Of a stretch of DNA of 64,000 nucleotides, positions 18,457 through 25,770 are shown one piece after another (the first letter of the stretch is position 1; each line of letters opens with the position of its first letter). The stretch is from Eubacteriales bacterium (lineage in GTDB: Bacteria > Bacillota > Clostridia > Lachnospirales > Lachnospiraceae). The notes under the pieces were generated by a model that saw only the letters and a program-made list of their open reading frames with translations, ran no database searches and had not been told where the DNA came from. The translations under genes and the position numbers were made by a program. Location: the NCBI GenBank assembly GCA_030526005.1, contig JAUNDP010000004.1, positions 62,001 through 126,000 of the forward strand, read 5' to 3'.

Positions 18457-18504
18457 GCACGAACGTAGAATATATATAGAAAAACTTTATTATCAGGTGT
18501 TTCT

Positions 18505-20025
18505 ATGAAAATTTTCCACTCTCACCCTTTGCTTCGCGGCGCTTTTATCCTCACATGCACAAGTTTTATCGGACGTCTGATTGGCTTCTTCTATAGAATA
18601 TTCCTGTCAGGATTAATCGGTGCAGAAGGCATCGGCATCTATCAGCTGATCTTTCCAGTCTATGCACTTTGCATCTCTTTTTGCGCTGCCGGCATTCAAA
18701 CCGCCATTTCCCGGTTTACTGCTGCCAATATTGCTGTCGGCAGCAAAAAGGGCGCTCTTGAGATTCTTCAGACAGGTCTTACCTGTTCTATTCTCTTCTC
18801 CCTTTTTTGCTCTTTTATCTTATATCTGTTTTCCGGACCAATCTCTGTTTTTTTTCTCCACGAAAGCCGCTGTGAAGAATTATTAAAAATTATGGCATTT
18901 GCAATTCCATTTGCAGCCATCCATTCCTGTATCAGCGGATATTATATCGGACTGAAAAAGACTGCCATTCCTGCCATCTCCCAGTTCATCGAACAGGTTG
19001 TGCGCATCGGCGCAACATGGCTTTTATGGCAAATCTGTCTCGAAAAGAATATAGCCATTACTCCTGCACTTGCAGTGACATCCATGGTGATCGAGGAGGC
19101 AATTTCTTCTCTTTTTTGCATCATTGCCATTATCCTAAAAACGGGCGCTCCTTCTTATTTTTCTTTTCGCGCTTTTTTTTCTTTCAAAAGTCATGCAAAA
19201 CCCATTTTGTCGCTTTCTTTTCCAATCACCTTAAACCGTGTTGTCTTAAATTTTCTGCAGAGTATGGAAGCTCTCTGTATTCCCGGAAGACTTCGTCTGT
19301 ACGGTCTTACTTCCTCCGAATCTTTAAGTCTGTACGGCGTGCTGACAGGAATGACGCTTCCTCTTTTGCTGTTCCCATCAGCCATTACCATGTCTCTTTC
19401 TACGATGCTGCTTCCTGCTGTCTCAGAAGCACAGTCCACACACAATGAGAAAAAGCTGGCTGATACGATTGAAAAGACGGTATCCGGCTGTCTTGTGCTC
19501 GGCATTTTCTGTACAGGGCTTTTTTTCTTCTGGGGCAGGGAACTTGGTATGCTTCTTTTTGACAGTGAACTTTGCGGTTCCTTTCTTCTTACGCTTTCTT
19601 TTATCTGCCCGTTTCTGTATCTGACCGGGGCACTTGCCAGTATTTTAAACGGGCTTGGCAAAACATCTGCCGTCTTTTTTCATAATTTGTTTTGTATCAC
19701 AATCCGAATTGCCTTCCTTTTTTTTCTGATCCCTGTTTTTGGAATTCGGGGATTTTTATGGGGATTTCTTTTCAGTCAGCTTTTACTTGTATTTCTTCAT
19801 TTTTATTCACTGAAAAAAGAGCTGTCCTTTCATCTGGATGCTTTTTCCATCCTTTTAAAGCCGGCTGCTGCTATTTTTTTAAGTTATGGCATCACCTGTA
19901 TCTTCTCCGGCATTTTTCGTCATTTTTCGCCGTTGTTTTCTTTGATTGGCCTTATTGGTTTTTACAGTCTTTTCTATTTATTTTTCCTGTTTTTATGGAA
20001 AGTATTCCCTCTCTCTGCAAGATAG
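18505..20025 (+). CDS. spoVB: Stage V sporulation protein B-like lipid flippase (MOP/MVF superfamily)
   Basis: A 506-residue membrane protein with about 14 hydrophobic segments. The opening GAFILTCTSFIGRLIGFFYR and IGAEGIGIYQLIFPVY match SpoVB, a member of the Wzx/MurJ-like flippase superfamily needed for spore cortex formation, probably moving lipid-linked peptidoglycan precursors. It stands alone on the plus strand between the iscR operon and a convergent cell-wall-binding gene and ends at a strong terminator. Genomes often hold several paralogues, so the exact paralogue is inference. Confidence 0.87.
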   Translation: MKIFHSHPLLRGAFILTCTSFIGRLIGFFYRIFLSGLIGAEGIGIYQLIFPVYALCISFCAAGIQTAISRFTAANIAVGSKKGALEILQTGLTCSILFSLFCSFILYLFSGPISVFFLHESRCEELLKIMAFAIPFAAIHSCISGYYIGLKKTAIPAISQFIEQVVRIGATWLLWQICLEKNIAITPALAVTSMVIEEAISSLFCIIAIILKTGAPSYFSFRAFFSFKSHAKPILSLSFPITLNRVVLNFLQSMEALCIPGRLRLYGLTSSESLSLYGVLTGMTLPLLLFPSAITMSLSTMLLPAVSEAQSTHNEKKLADTIEKTVSGCLVLGIFCTGLFFFWGRELGMLLFDSELCGSFLLTLSFICPFLYLTGALASILNGLGKTSAVFFHNLFCITIRIAFLFFLIPVFGIRGFLWGFLFSQLLLVFLHFYSLKKELSFHLDAFSILLKPAAAIFLSYGITCIFSGIFRHFSPLFSLIGLIGFYSLFYLFFLFLWKVFPLSAR

Positions 20026-20030
20026 GTCTT

Positions 20031-20078
20031 AAAAAGGCACTTTGCAAAATATCTTCTGCAAAGTGCCTTTCCTTTCTT
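20031..20078. terminator. Strong bidirectional terminator
   Basis: A perfect 14-bp stem AAAGGCACTTTGCA/TGCAAAGTGCCTTT (20033-20046, 20057-20070) with a 10-nt loop lies between convergent genes. T-rich tracts follow on both strands (TTTCCTTTCTTC plus; CCTTTTTAAG minus). Confidence 0.88.
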
Positions 20079-20106
20079 CATTTTATTATATCATACACAA
20101 AGCTTT

Positions 20107-20763
20107 TTACTTTTCTTTTTTAACGCTCGGGTCCCATCTTCCGTCTTCTCCGATATACTTATCGCCGACCCACTGATTTTTGACGAGTCGTCCTTCTGCA
20201 TCCACATAGCAATATTCCGTTACCCATTTTGACACAGCCATATATCCGCTGTCATAAAAATATCTCCAGGAACCCTGCACTAATTTCCAGCCGCCTGTCA
20301 GATAATCTCCGTTATAATTTTTATATTTATATCCTTTTTTATCATTTTCAAATCCTTGTTTGATATCTGACCGATATCCTTCCAGCCACACGCCGTTTCG
20401 ATTAAAGTAAAGCTTATCTTTTGGATCTCCTCCATCAGGCACAATCCATTTACTTTTTATCATCTTTCCATCGTTCCCGACGTAATATCTTCCTGAAATC
20501 CAAGTATTTTTTGCCATTCTGCCGTTATAGTAAAAATAATACTGGTCTGTTCCGATTCGTTTCCAGCCTGTGTGCATCATACGCGTCAGCGTATCAAAAT
20601 AAAATGTGTCCGGGCCAATCTTTGTCAATCCTTTCGCATACTCCTCTTTCTGTTCATCCCAGTATTTCCATCCGTTTTCAGCTTTTACCCACGCAGCCTC
20701 CGCTTTTGCCGGCAGCAAAAGCAAAAGACAAATCAGCACAAGCGCTGTATTCTTTACTTTCAT
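20107..20763 (-). CDS. Secreted cell-wall-binding repeat protein
   Basis: The 218-residue protein has a clear signal peptide (positive start, hydrophobic run about 8-19, cleavage near AKAEA) and then consists almost wholly of choline-binding-type repeats with the W-x-x-GWKYW, YYFYYNGRM, GRYYVGNDGKM and SWRYFYDSGYM pattern. Such CW_binding_1 repeats anchor proteins to the cell wall or bind carbohydrate polymers. No enzymatic domain is visible, so it may be an adhesin, a surface decoration or an accessory to another protein. A promoter lies at 20805-20833. Confidence 0.85.
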   Translation of the reverse strand: MKVKNTALVLICLLLLLPAKAEAAWVKAENGWKYWDEQKEEYAKGLTKIGPDTFYFDTLTRMMHTGWKRIGTDQYYFYYNGRMAKNTWISGRYYVGNDGKMIKSKWIVPDGGDPKDKLYFNRNGVWLEGYRSDIKQGFENDKKGYKYKNYNGDYLTGGWKLVQGSWRYFYDSGYMAVSKWVTEYCYVDAEGRLVKNQWVGDKYIGEDGRWDPSVKKEK

Positions 20764-20804
20764 GCCCCCACCTCCATTTTCTGTTTTGCTTTTCTTTTAA
20801 GTTT

Positions 20805-20833
20805 ATTATGTCATGATTTCTCACCAAAATCAA
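20805..20833 (-). promoter_or_regulatory. Promoter of the cell-wall-binding protein gene
   Basis: On the minus strand TTGATT (20828-20833), a 17-nt spacer and CATAAT (20805-20810) lie 42 nt upstream of the start. Confidence 0.6.
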
Positions 20834-20908
20834 TGAATACTTATCTTCTTCATATATTCTTAAGTATTGGCGCTGTCTATAAATACAGAAAAAATTCTTC
20901 ACAGATTT

Positions 20909-20945
20909 AAAAATCCTCTGGTGGGATTCCCATCAGAGGATTTTT
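20909..20945. terminator. Terminator of glgA
   Basis: AAATCCTCTGgtGGG (20911-20925) pairs with CCCatCAGAGGATTT (20929-20943) around a 3-nt loop, 9 nt past the glgA stop. A and T tracts flank it, and on the minus strand T's follow. Confidence 0.88.
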
Positions 20946-20952
20946 GTCTTTC

Positions 20953-22389
20953 TTACAGACGGTAGTATAATTCTTCGTATTTTCTAGCTGAAGTATTCCA
21001 TGAAAAATCTGCTGCCATCGCCCGATCGATCAGCTTGTTCCAATCACGTTTCTTCTCATAATAAACATACATTGCATATTTCAATGTATTAAACATTTCA
21101 TGCGCATTGTAGTTTGCAAAGCTGAATCCTGTTCCTGTTCCCTCATATTCATTATATGGCCATACGGTATCTTTCAGTCCTCCTGTTTCACGCACAATCG
21201 GAATCGTACCGTAGCGAAGACTCATCAGCTGGCTCAGTCCGCAAGGTTCAAATAAGGACGGCATCAGAAATGCGTCGCACGCTGCGTAAATCTTGTGTGA
21301 CAATGCCTCAGAGTAGAAGATATTTGCTGAAACCTTTCCAGGATATTTCCATGCAAAATGGCGGAACATATTTTCATATTTTTCTTCTCCGGTTCCCAAT
21401 ATTACAAACTGTATATCCTGCTGACACATTTCATCCATCATATAGTCAATCAGGTCAAAACCTTTCTGATCTGTCAAACGCGACACAATACCTACCATAA
21501 ATTTGCCGTCATTTTGTTCCAGTCCCAATTCCTGCTGCAAAGCACGTTTGTTTTTCACTTTTTCTTTTCGGAATGTTCTAGCATTATAATGCTGAGGGAT
21601 AAACGGATCTGTCTCCGGATTGTATTCATTATAGTCGATACCATTTACGATTCCATACAGACAATTTGATCTTGCTCTCATCAAGCCGTCAAGATTTTCT
21701 CCATAAAACGGCATTTTGATTTCTTCCGCATAAGTATTGCTTACAGTGGTCACTGCATCTGCGTATACGATTCCACCTTTTAAATAATTGGCATCTCCGT
21801 ATGCTTCCAGTTTATCCGGTGTAAAATAGTAAGGCGGCAGTCCTGTGATATCTTTTACTGCTTTCACATCCCAAATTCCCTGAAATTTTAAATTATGTAT
21901 TGTCATAATTGATTTCATGTTCACAAAAAACTGTCCTTCATGGAATTTATCTTTTAAGTAAACAGGAATTAAGCCTGTCTGCCAGTCATGACAGTGAACG
22001 ATATCCGGCTGGAAGTTAATCAGCGGAAGTGCAGATAATGCTGCACGCGAGAAAAACGCAAATTTTTCAATATCTTCATGAATATTTCCATATGGTTTCG
22101 GACCTGAGAAGTAGTACTCATTGTCAATAAAATAATAATGTATTCCTTCGTATTCCAGGTGGAGAACACCGACATACTGCTGACGCCAGTTTAATTCCAT
22201 GTAGAAATGTGTCACATACTGAAGCTGATGTTTAAAATCTTCTCTCATACACTGATATTTCGGCAAAATAACGCGGACATCGAATTCATCTTTATTAAAA
22301 TATTTCGGAAGTGAACCGACAACATCTGCCAAACCGCCTGTTTTAATAAAAGGCACACATTCAGATGCAACAAATAACACCTTTTTCAT
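20953..22389 (-). CDS. glgA: Glycogen synthase (ADP-glucose type)
   Basis: The 478-residue GT5 glycosyltransferase shows the KTGGLADVVGSLP motif (about 16-28) that binds ADP-glucose, the HDWQTGLIPVYLK region, and the C-terminal SLFEPCGLSQLMSLRYGT catalytic segment. It extends alpha-1,4-glucan chains using ADP-glucose. No other glycogen gene is adjacent; it stands between spo0A and the cell-wall-binding gene, with its own promoter and terminator. Confidence 0.95.
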   Translation of the reverse strand: MKKVLFVASECVPFIKTGGLADVVGSLPKYFNKDEFDVRVILPKYQCMREDFKHQLQYVTHFYMELNWRQQYVGVLHLEYEGIHYYFIDNEYYFSGPKPYGNIHEDIEKFAFFSRAALSALPLINFQPDIVHCHDWQTGLIPVYLKDKFHEGQFFVNMKSIMTIHNLKFQGIWDVKAVKDITGLPPYYFTPDKLEAYGDANYLKGGIVYADAVTTVSNTYAEEIKMPFYGENLDGLMRARSNCLYGIVNGIDYNEYNPETDPFIPQHYNARTFRKEKVKNKRALQQELGLEQNDGKFMVGIVSRLTDQKGFDLIDYMMDEMCQQDIQFVILGTGEEKYENMFRHFAWKYPGKVSANIFYSEALSHKIYAACDAFLMPSLFEPCGLSQLMSLRYGTIPIVRETGGLKDTVWPYNEYEGTGTGFSFANYNAHEMFNTLKYAMYVYYEKKRDWNKLIDRAMAADFSWNTSARKYEELYYRL

Positions 22390-22427
22390 AAAATAACCCT
22401 CCTAGATTTCCATCTTTCTATTTATTG

Positions 22428-22456
22428 ATTATAACTCTTTTAATTATATATGGAAA
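22428..22456 (-). promoter_or_regulatory. glgA promoter
   Basis: On the minus strand TTTCCA (22451-22456), a 17-nt spacer and TATAAT (22428-22433) lie between the spo0A stop and glgA. Confidence 0.6.
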
Positions 22457-22484
22457 GCATTATTTGTTGAATTTTTACAAAAAA

Positions 22485-23282
22485 TTATCTGTTTTTGTAT
22501 TCCAGTCGGATTTTATCTGCAATTAATGCAATAAATTCAGAGTTTGTTGGTTTTCCTTTGTCATTTCTGACCGTATATCCAAACAATTCATCAATCGTAT
22601 CCATTTTTCCTCTGCTCCATGCCACTTCGATCGCATGGCGAATTGCACGCTCTACCCTGCTTGGCGTTGTCTGGTGCATTTTTGCAATCGTCGGATATAA
22701 AATTTTTGTAATAGAGTTTAACATCTCCATATCTTTTACAGCCATGATAATAGAATCTCTCAAATATTGATATCCTTTGATATGCGCCGGAACACCGATC
22801 TCATGAATCATATTTGTGACATCTGTCTCCAGATTCCGTTCCATATATTCTGCTTTTTTCTCATACGCGTTTACTTTCCGCACCTCAGAGAAATTTCTGT
22901 CTGCTCCTCTTTTCACCCGTTTAATCTGATTGATGACCATAGCATTGTCAAACGGTTTCAATATATAATAATCTGCTCCAAGTGCAAAAGCATCTTCTGT
23001 AATTTTTTCCTGTCCCACTGCTGAGATTACAATAAATGCAGGACGTTTTCTCAGTGAAGAATCTCTGTTGACGCGGTCCATAACCGTCAGCCCATCTACC
23101 TTTGGCATAATAATATCTAATAATACAATATCCGGTTCTTTTTCCTTTATAATCTCGTAAAGTTGTTCTCCGTCTCCGGCTTTTCCTACTACCTGTAACT
23201 CTTCATCACTGCTTACCACATTGTCCAGTAGCTGTACCATCCTCTCATTATCATCTGCAATCGCTACATTTAACTTTTCCAT
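22485..23282 (-). CDS. spo0A: Sporulation master regulator Spo0A
   Basis: The 265-residue response regulator has the acidic pocket ADDN (9-12), phosphorylation site D56 in [12 protein letters not shown], and conserved K in LKPFD. The C-terminal DNA-binding domain carries the Spo0A signatures [31 protein letters not shown] and [14 protein letters not shown]. It controls entry into sporulation. In many relatives it directly follows spoIVB; here about 2.5 kb of other genes and a terminator lie between them, so it is transcribed separately. Confidence 0.98.
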   Translation of the reverse strand: MEKLNVAIADDNERMVQLLDNVVSSDEELQVVGKAGDGEQLYEIIKEKEPDIVLLDIIMPKVDGLTVMDRVNRDSSLRKRPAFIVISAVGQEKITEDAFALGADYYILKPFDNAMVINQIKRVKRGADRNFSEVRKVNAYEKKAEYMERNLETDVTNMIHEIGVPAHIKGYQYLRDSIIMAVKDMEMLNSITKILYPTIAKMHQTTPSRVERAIRHAIEVAWSRGKMDTIDELFGYTVRNDKGKPTNSEFIALIADKIRLEYKNR

Positions 23283-23367
23283 TCTGCTCCTCCACTTTTT
23301 TTCAAAACTTCTCCTTTTTTATTTTGTCTGGATGTGTCTAAAAATTGTTCCAAACAACATTAATTTT

Positions 23368-23421
23368 ATTATAGCGTATCTTTCTGTGGGCGCAAGCAGA
23401 TTTCATCTACCTTTCTCGACA
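23368..23421 (-). promoter_or_regulatory. spo0A promoter region with possible 0A box
   Basis: On the minus strand TATAAT (23368-23373) has a weak -35 TTGCGC (23390-23395) at 16 nt. Further upstream TGTCGAG (23415-23421) differs by one base from the Spo0A box TGTCGAA, consistent with autoregulation as known in bacilli and clostridia. The remaining gap to kptA shows nothing else clear. Confidence 0.45.
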
Positions 23422-23561
23422 CACTTCACTCGAATCTTTTCTATTTGGGTGTTTTTTTGTCGTAAAAAGTCTATTTTCCCAGAATCATCCCATAAAAAAA
23501 TGAAAATTTTTATTTTAAAGTTTCCAATAAATTGCGGTATAACCTTATATCCAGTCTCTGC

Positions 23562-24128
23562 TTAAGTCATTTTCTGTATCTTTTCGACGATAAATTCAAC
23601 TGGAACGTGATCCGTACACCAGACATTATTTTCCGTTTTTCCAAAAGCAAATCCCAGATCATACATTTTTCCTGCGTCAATTTTCAGAACAACAGGTGTC
23701 AAATGCCAGCGCATCGCAGATTGCCATGCCTTCTCGATATCTGCCTGCATATGTACGTCATGTCTTTTCATTTTGCTGATTTCTCCACTGCTCATAATCT
23801 TCTCTAACGCAGTCATTGTAGTACCATGGTATAAAAATGCCGGAGGCTCCATATATTCCATTTCCGGTTCCACCCATGGAATCGTATGCCCCTGACATGC
23901 TTTCATCATGCAATGATTTTCATTAAATCGAAATCGTCCTTTGCTGTCCTGTTTCACGATCTCTTCTAATTTTTCTCTGTCTATCCTGTATTTTCCTGCT
24001 TCATTGATTCGGCAAATCAGTTCATCTGCAGATACCCAGCCGTGCTCGTCCATCTTAAGTCCAATCTCTTCTGGCTTATGTCTCAAAATCCGGCTGATAT
24101 AAATCGAAATATTTTTCTTTCCAGCCAT
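23562..24128 (-). CDS. kptA: RNA 2'-phosphotransferase, Tpt1/KptA family
   Basis: The 188-residue protein has the Tpt1 layout: ISRILRHKP (11-19), the winged-helix part GWVSADELI (30-38), ACQGHTIPW (77-85), FLYHGT (98-103), KRHDVHM (121-127) and FAFGKTENNVWCTDHVP. The family removes an RNA 2'-phosphate by transfer to NAD+, giving ADP-ribose 1'',2''-cyclic phosphate. One of the four usual catalytic residues, the arginine before the QGH motif, appears to be lysine (K76). AAGGTG precedes the ATG. It follows an unknown gene by 41 nt and belongs to the island between spoIVB and spo0A. Confidence 0.87.
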   Translation of the reverse strand: MAGKKNISIYISRILRHKPEEIGLKMDEHGWVSADELICRINEAGKYRIDREKLEEIVKQDSKGRFRFNENHCMMKACQGHTIPWVEPEMEYMEPPAFLYHGTTMTALEKIMSSGEISKMKRHDVHMQADIEKAWQSAMRWHLTPVVLKIDAGKMYDLGFAFGKTENNVWCTDHVPVEFIVEKIQKMT

Positions 24129-24169
24129 TTTATCACCTTCTGCATCATCTATTCCAAAACAGACTTCCT

Positions 24170-24490
24170 TTATTTTTCAAGAATAAATTTCCAATGTTCT
24201 CGAAGTGATTCTGGCATAAGCTCTTTCAACTTTTCTGCATCGGAAATCAGATTTCTGTTTCCAAAATGAAAAAAGAAAAACTCTCCCACGCCGTCATTAT
24301 ATCCTAATTGGAATTCCAATTCCTTTCTAAAATAAGGAAAAACAGGTTTTATCTGAGCGTCAACTGCCCACACGACATCCATACCATTTGTTTTAATATT
24401 CTCGATAATCCACTGTTCATTCTCATCAAACCATTTCCAGAATTGTTTTGCTGCTGTAAGATCCATCTCTTTCTTTGCCCATAAGCTCAT
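24170..24490 (-). CDS. Hypothetical protein, aromatic-rich, possibly truncated
   Basis: The 106-residue protein opens with a good ribosome-binding site (AGGGAGAAG, 24490 start). It contains QFWKWFDENEQWIIENI near residues 16-32 and ends REHWKFILEK. The pattern of a WF-rich helix, a central strand region (LEFQLGYNDGVGEFFFFHFG) and an AP/W-type end resembles small unnamed proteins in immunity- and toxin-rich loci, but I cannot name a family. It may have lost C-terminal residues. It precedes kptA by 41 nt on the same strand. Confidence 0.55.
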   Translation of the reverse strand: MSLWAKKEMDLTAAKQFWKWFDENEQWIIENIKTNGMDVVWAVDAQIKPVFPYFRKELEFQLGYNDGVGEFFFFHFGNRNLISDAEKLKELMPESLREHWKFILEK

Positions 24491-24570
24491 AAATCTTCTC
24501 CCTTCTATGCTTATCCAATTATCTTAAAATTTCTCTTCTGTTCCAAGAAACCAGACTTATAAATGATATT

Positions 24571-24849
24571 TTATTCTCCATAAAATCCGTTGTCACTTTT
24601 CTGTGCCCATTTCATATACATTTCCTTGTAGTTATCTTTTATAAATTCACGAATCATTCTGATTTCTCTATCAGTCAGCTGACCTTCATCCTCTATTGTT
24701 GTTTCACCGTCTTTTTTCACAAAAAACTTTGCAGATCCTGCTTCTGTAAGCTTTCTATCACTTGCATGTACATGCATAGCTTCAATTATACAATGCGAGG
24801 TATAATACAAATAATACCCACATACTTTATATTCATAATATTTAGGCAT
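24571..24849 (-). CDS. DUF4160-like protein
   Basis: The 92-residue protein matches the DUF4160 plan: a short strand region GYYLYYTS, then MHVHASDRKLTEAGSAKFFV (about 25-44, replacing the usual PPHVHV motif), and a C-terminal helix LTDREIRMIREFIKDNYKEM followed by KW. GGAGG inside the end of the upstream gene serves as its ribosome-binding site. DUF4160 proteins often pair with a small DUF2442-type partner and have been proposed as toxin-antitoxin-like modules; that role is inference. It is the last of three tightly packed genes. Confidence 0.7.
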   Translation of the reverse strand: MPKYYEYKVCGYYLYYTSHCIIEAMHVHASDRKLTEAGSAKFFVKKDGETTIEDEGQLTDREIRMIREFIKDNYKEMYMKWAQKSDNGFYGE

Positions 24850-24852
24850 ATA

Positions 24853-25074
24853 TTATTCCTCCATGTATTTACGATTTTTCTGATAATATTCTAATACAAT
24901 TTCCAACTCTATATCATCCATGCTTGTTTCCAGTACATCTCCTCTTCTACTTAAATACACTGCTTTATGTGGATTATTCAAATTAAGAACTCTTACATTT
25001 TCACAATCTTTTGTAAATGCATATCCATTTACAATCATTTCCGCTGCATCTGCTACTTCTTTAATATTACGCAT
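24853..25074 (-). CDS. Small hypothetical protein paired with the DUF4160 gene
   Basis: 73 residues from an ATG at 25074 with GAGG 7 nt upstream; a TTG six bases earlier is possible. The ATG overlaps the previous gene's stop by 8 nt (ATGCGTAA), implying translational coupling, and the stop lies 3 nt before the DUF4160 start. The sequence (IKEVADAAEMIVNGYAFTKD, LNLNNPHKAVYLSRRGDVLE, then an acidic helix) shows alpha-beta character and no known family to me. Position suggests it is the partner of the DUF4160 protein. Confidence 0.6.
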   Translation of the reverse strand: MRNIKEVADAAEMIVNGYAFTKDCENVRVLNLNNPHKAVYLSRRGDVLETSMDDIELEIVLEYYQKNRKYMEE

Positions 25075-25336
25075 ATTCAATCCTCACTTTCTGAATCGGC
25101 TTCAAAAATTCCTCTACATTAATATACAAATTATCGAGAATAGGAATTAAATCAATGTATTCTTCTTCTTCATCGCATCCTTCATATTTTGCCATAACAA
25201 CAATATATCCATGATCCCACTCAACTACTTTCGTATATCGTTCCAATCTGGGTGATGTTCTAAAACGTATATTATATCCATTAAATATAAAAGAAGTAAA
25301 TTCTTTATCATTGCTTAATACCGCTTCGTTTATCAC
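25067..25336 (-). CDS. Small hypothetical protein, first gene of the DUF4160 cassette
   Basis: The frame can begin at an ATG at 25423 (118 residues), but that start lacks a ribosome-binding site and its first codons overlap a methyltransferase remnant in another frame. I prefer the GTG at 25336, which has AAGGAG 9 nt upstream and gives 89 residues. The protein reads as a beta-rich domain (FTSFIFNGYNIRFR, TKVVEWDHGYIVVMAKYEG) with an acidic patch DEEEEYIDLIP and a helical end. Family unknown. It overlaps the next gene by 8 nt. Confidence 0.6.
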   Translation of the reverse strand: MINEAVLSNDKEFTSFIFNGYNIRFRTSPRLERYTKVVEWDHGYIVVMAKYEGCDEEEEYIDLIPILDNLYINVEEFLKPIQKVRIEYA

Positions 25337-25376
25337 GTTCTCTATCTCCTTTCCAATAAATCTTGTATCACTATTA

Positions 25377-25633
25377 CTATTTTTTCCATATATATCTTGC
25401 AAATTTTCTCTCACTGACTTCATATTTTTCTTTATCTAACAATGTGAAATGCTTCAGTAATTCAAAATCGCTATCTCGCAAGATATCAAATCAAGAATTT
25501 TGTTGCTTTCCGTAAAATATTTCAAGTCTGATTTTAATTTCACCTCTGGTAACATTAACGCATTTTCTCTACTTCGAAATCTTTCATCCCACCATGTAAC
25601 ATCTCCCATATATTCCATTTTTCTTGCAAACAT
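25377..25633 (-). pseudogene. Remnant of a class I SAM methyltransferase with internal deletion
   Basis: From an ATG at 25633 with GGAGAA 6 nt upstream the frame gives MEYMGDVTWWDERFRSRENA and then ILDLISCE before a stop at 25454 (59 codons). The start matches small SAM methyltransferases (MEYMG...WD..F..R), and ILDL is where their SAM-binding strand begins. The overlapping next frame (to TAG at 25377) reads DILRDSDFELLKHF and ends KFARYIWKK, like the C-terminus of the same family. About 100 middle codons are missing, so this is a deletion-scarred pseudogene. With its 5' region it fills most of the 347-nt gap before spoIVB. Confidence 0.6.
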
Positions 25634-25699
25634 ATAGTATTCTCCAAATTCAAAATTTTATGACTCCATTATAGCACGGACACTTTTATTTTTACAGAT

Positions 25700-25753
25700 A
25701 GAAAGCAAAAATAGCAGAACAGCTTATAAGTAAACTCCTGCTGCCTGCTATTT
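25700..25753 (-). terminator. Terminator after spoIVB
   Basis: AAATAGCAG/CTGCTATTT (25709-25717, 25745-25753) plus inner CAGC/GCTG pairs form a stem 18 nt past the spoIVB stop. TTTTTGCTTT follows on the minus strand. Confidence 0.75.
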
Positions 25754-25770
25754 CCGTTTTTTGCTTGAAC

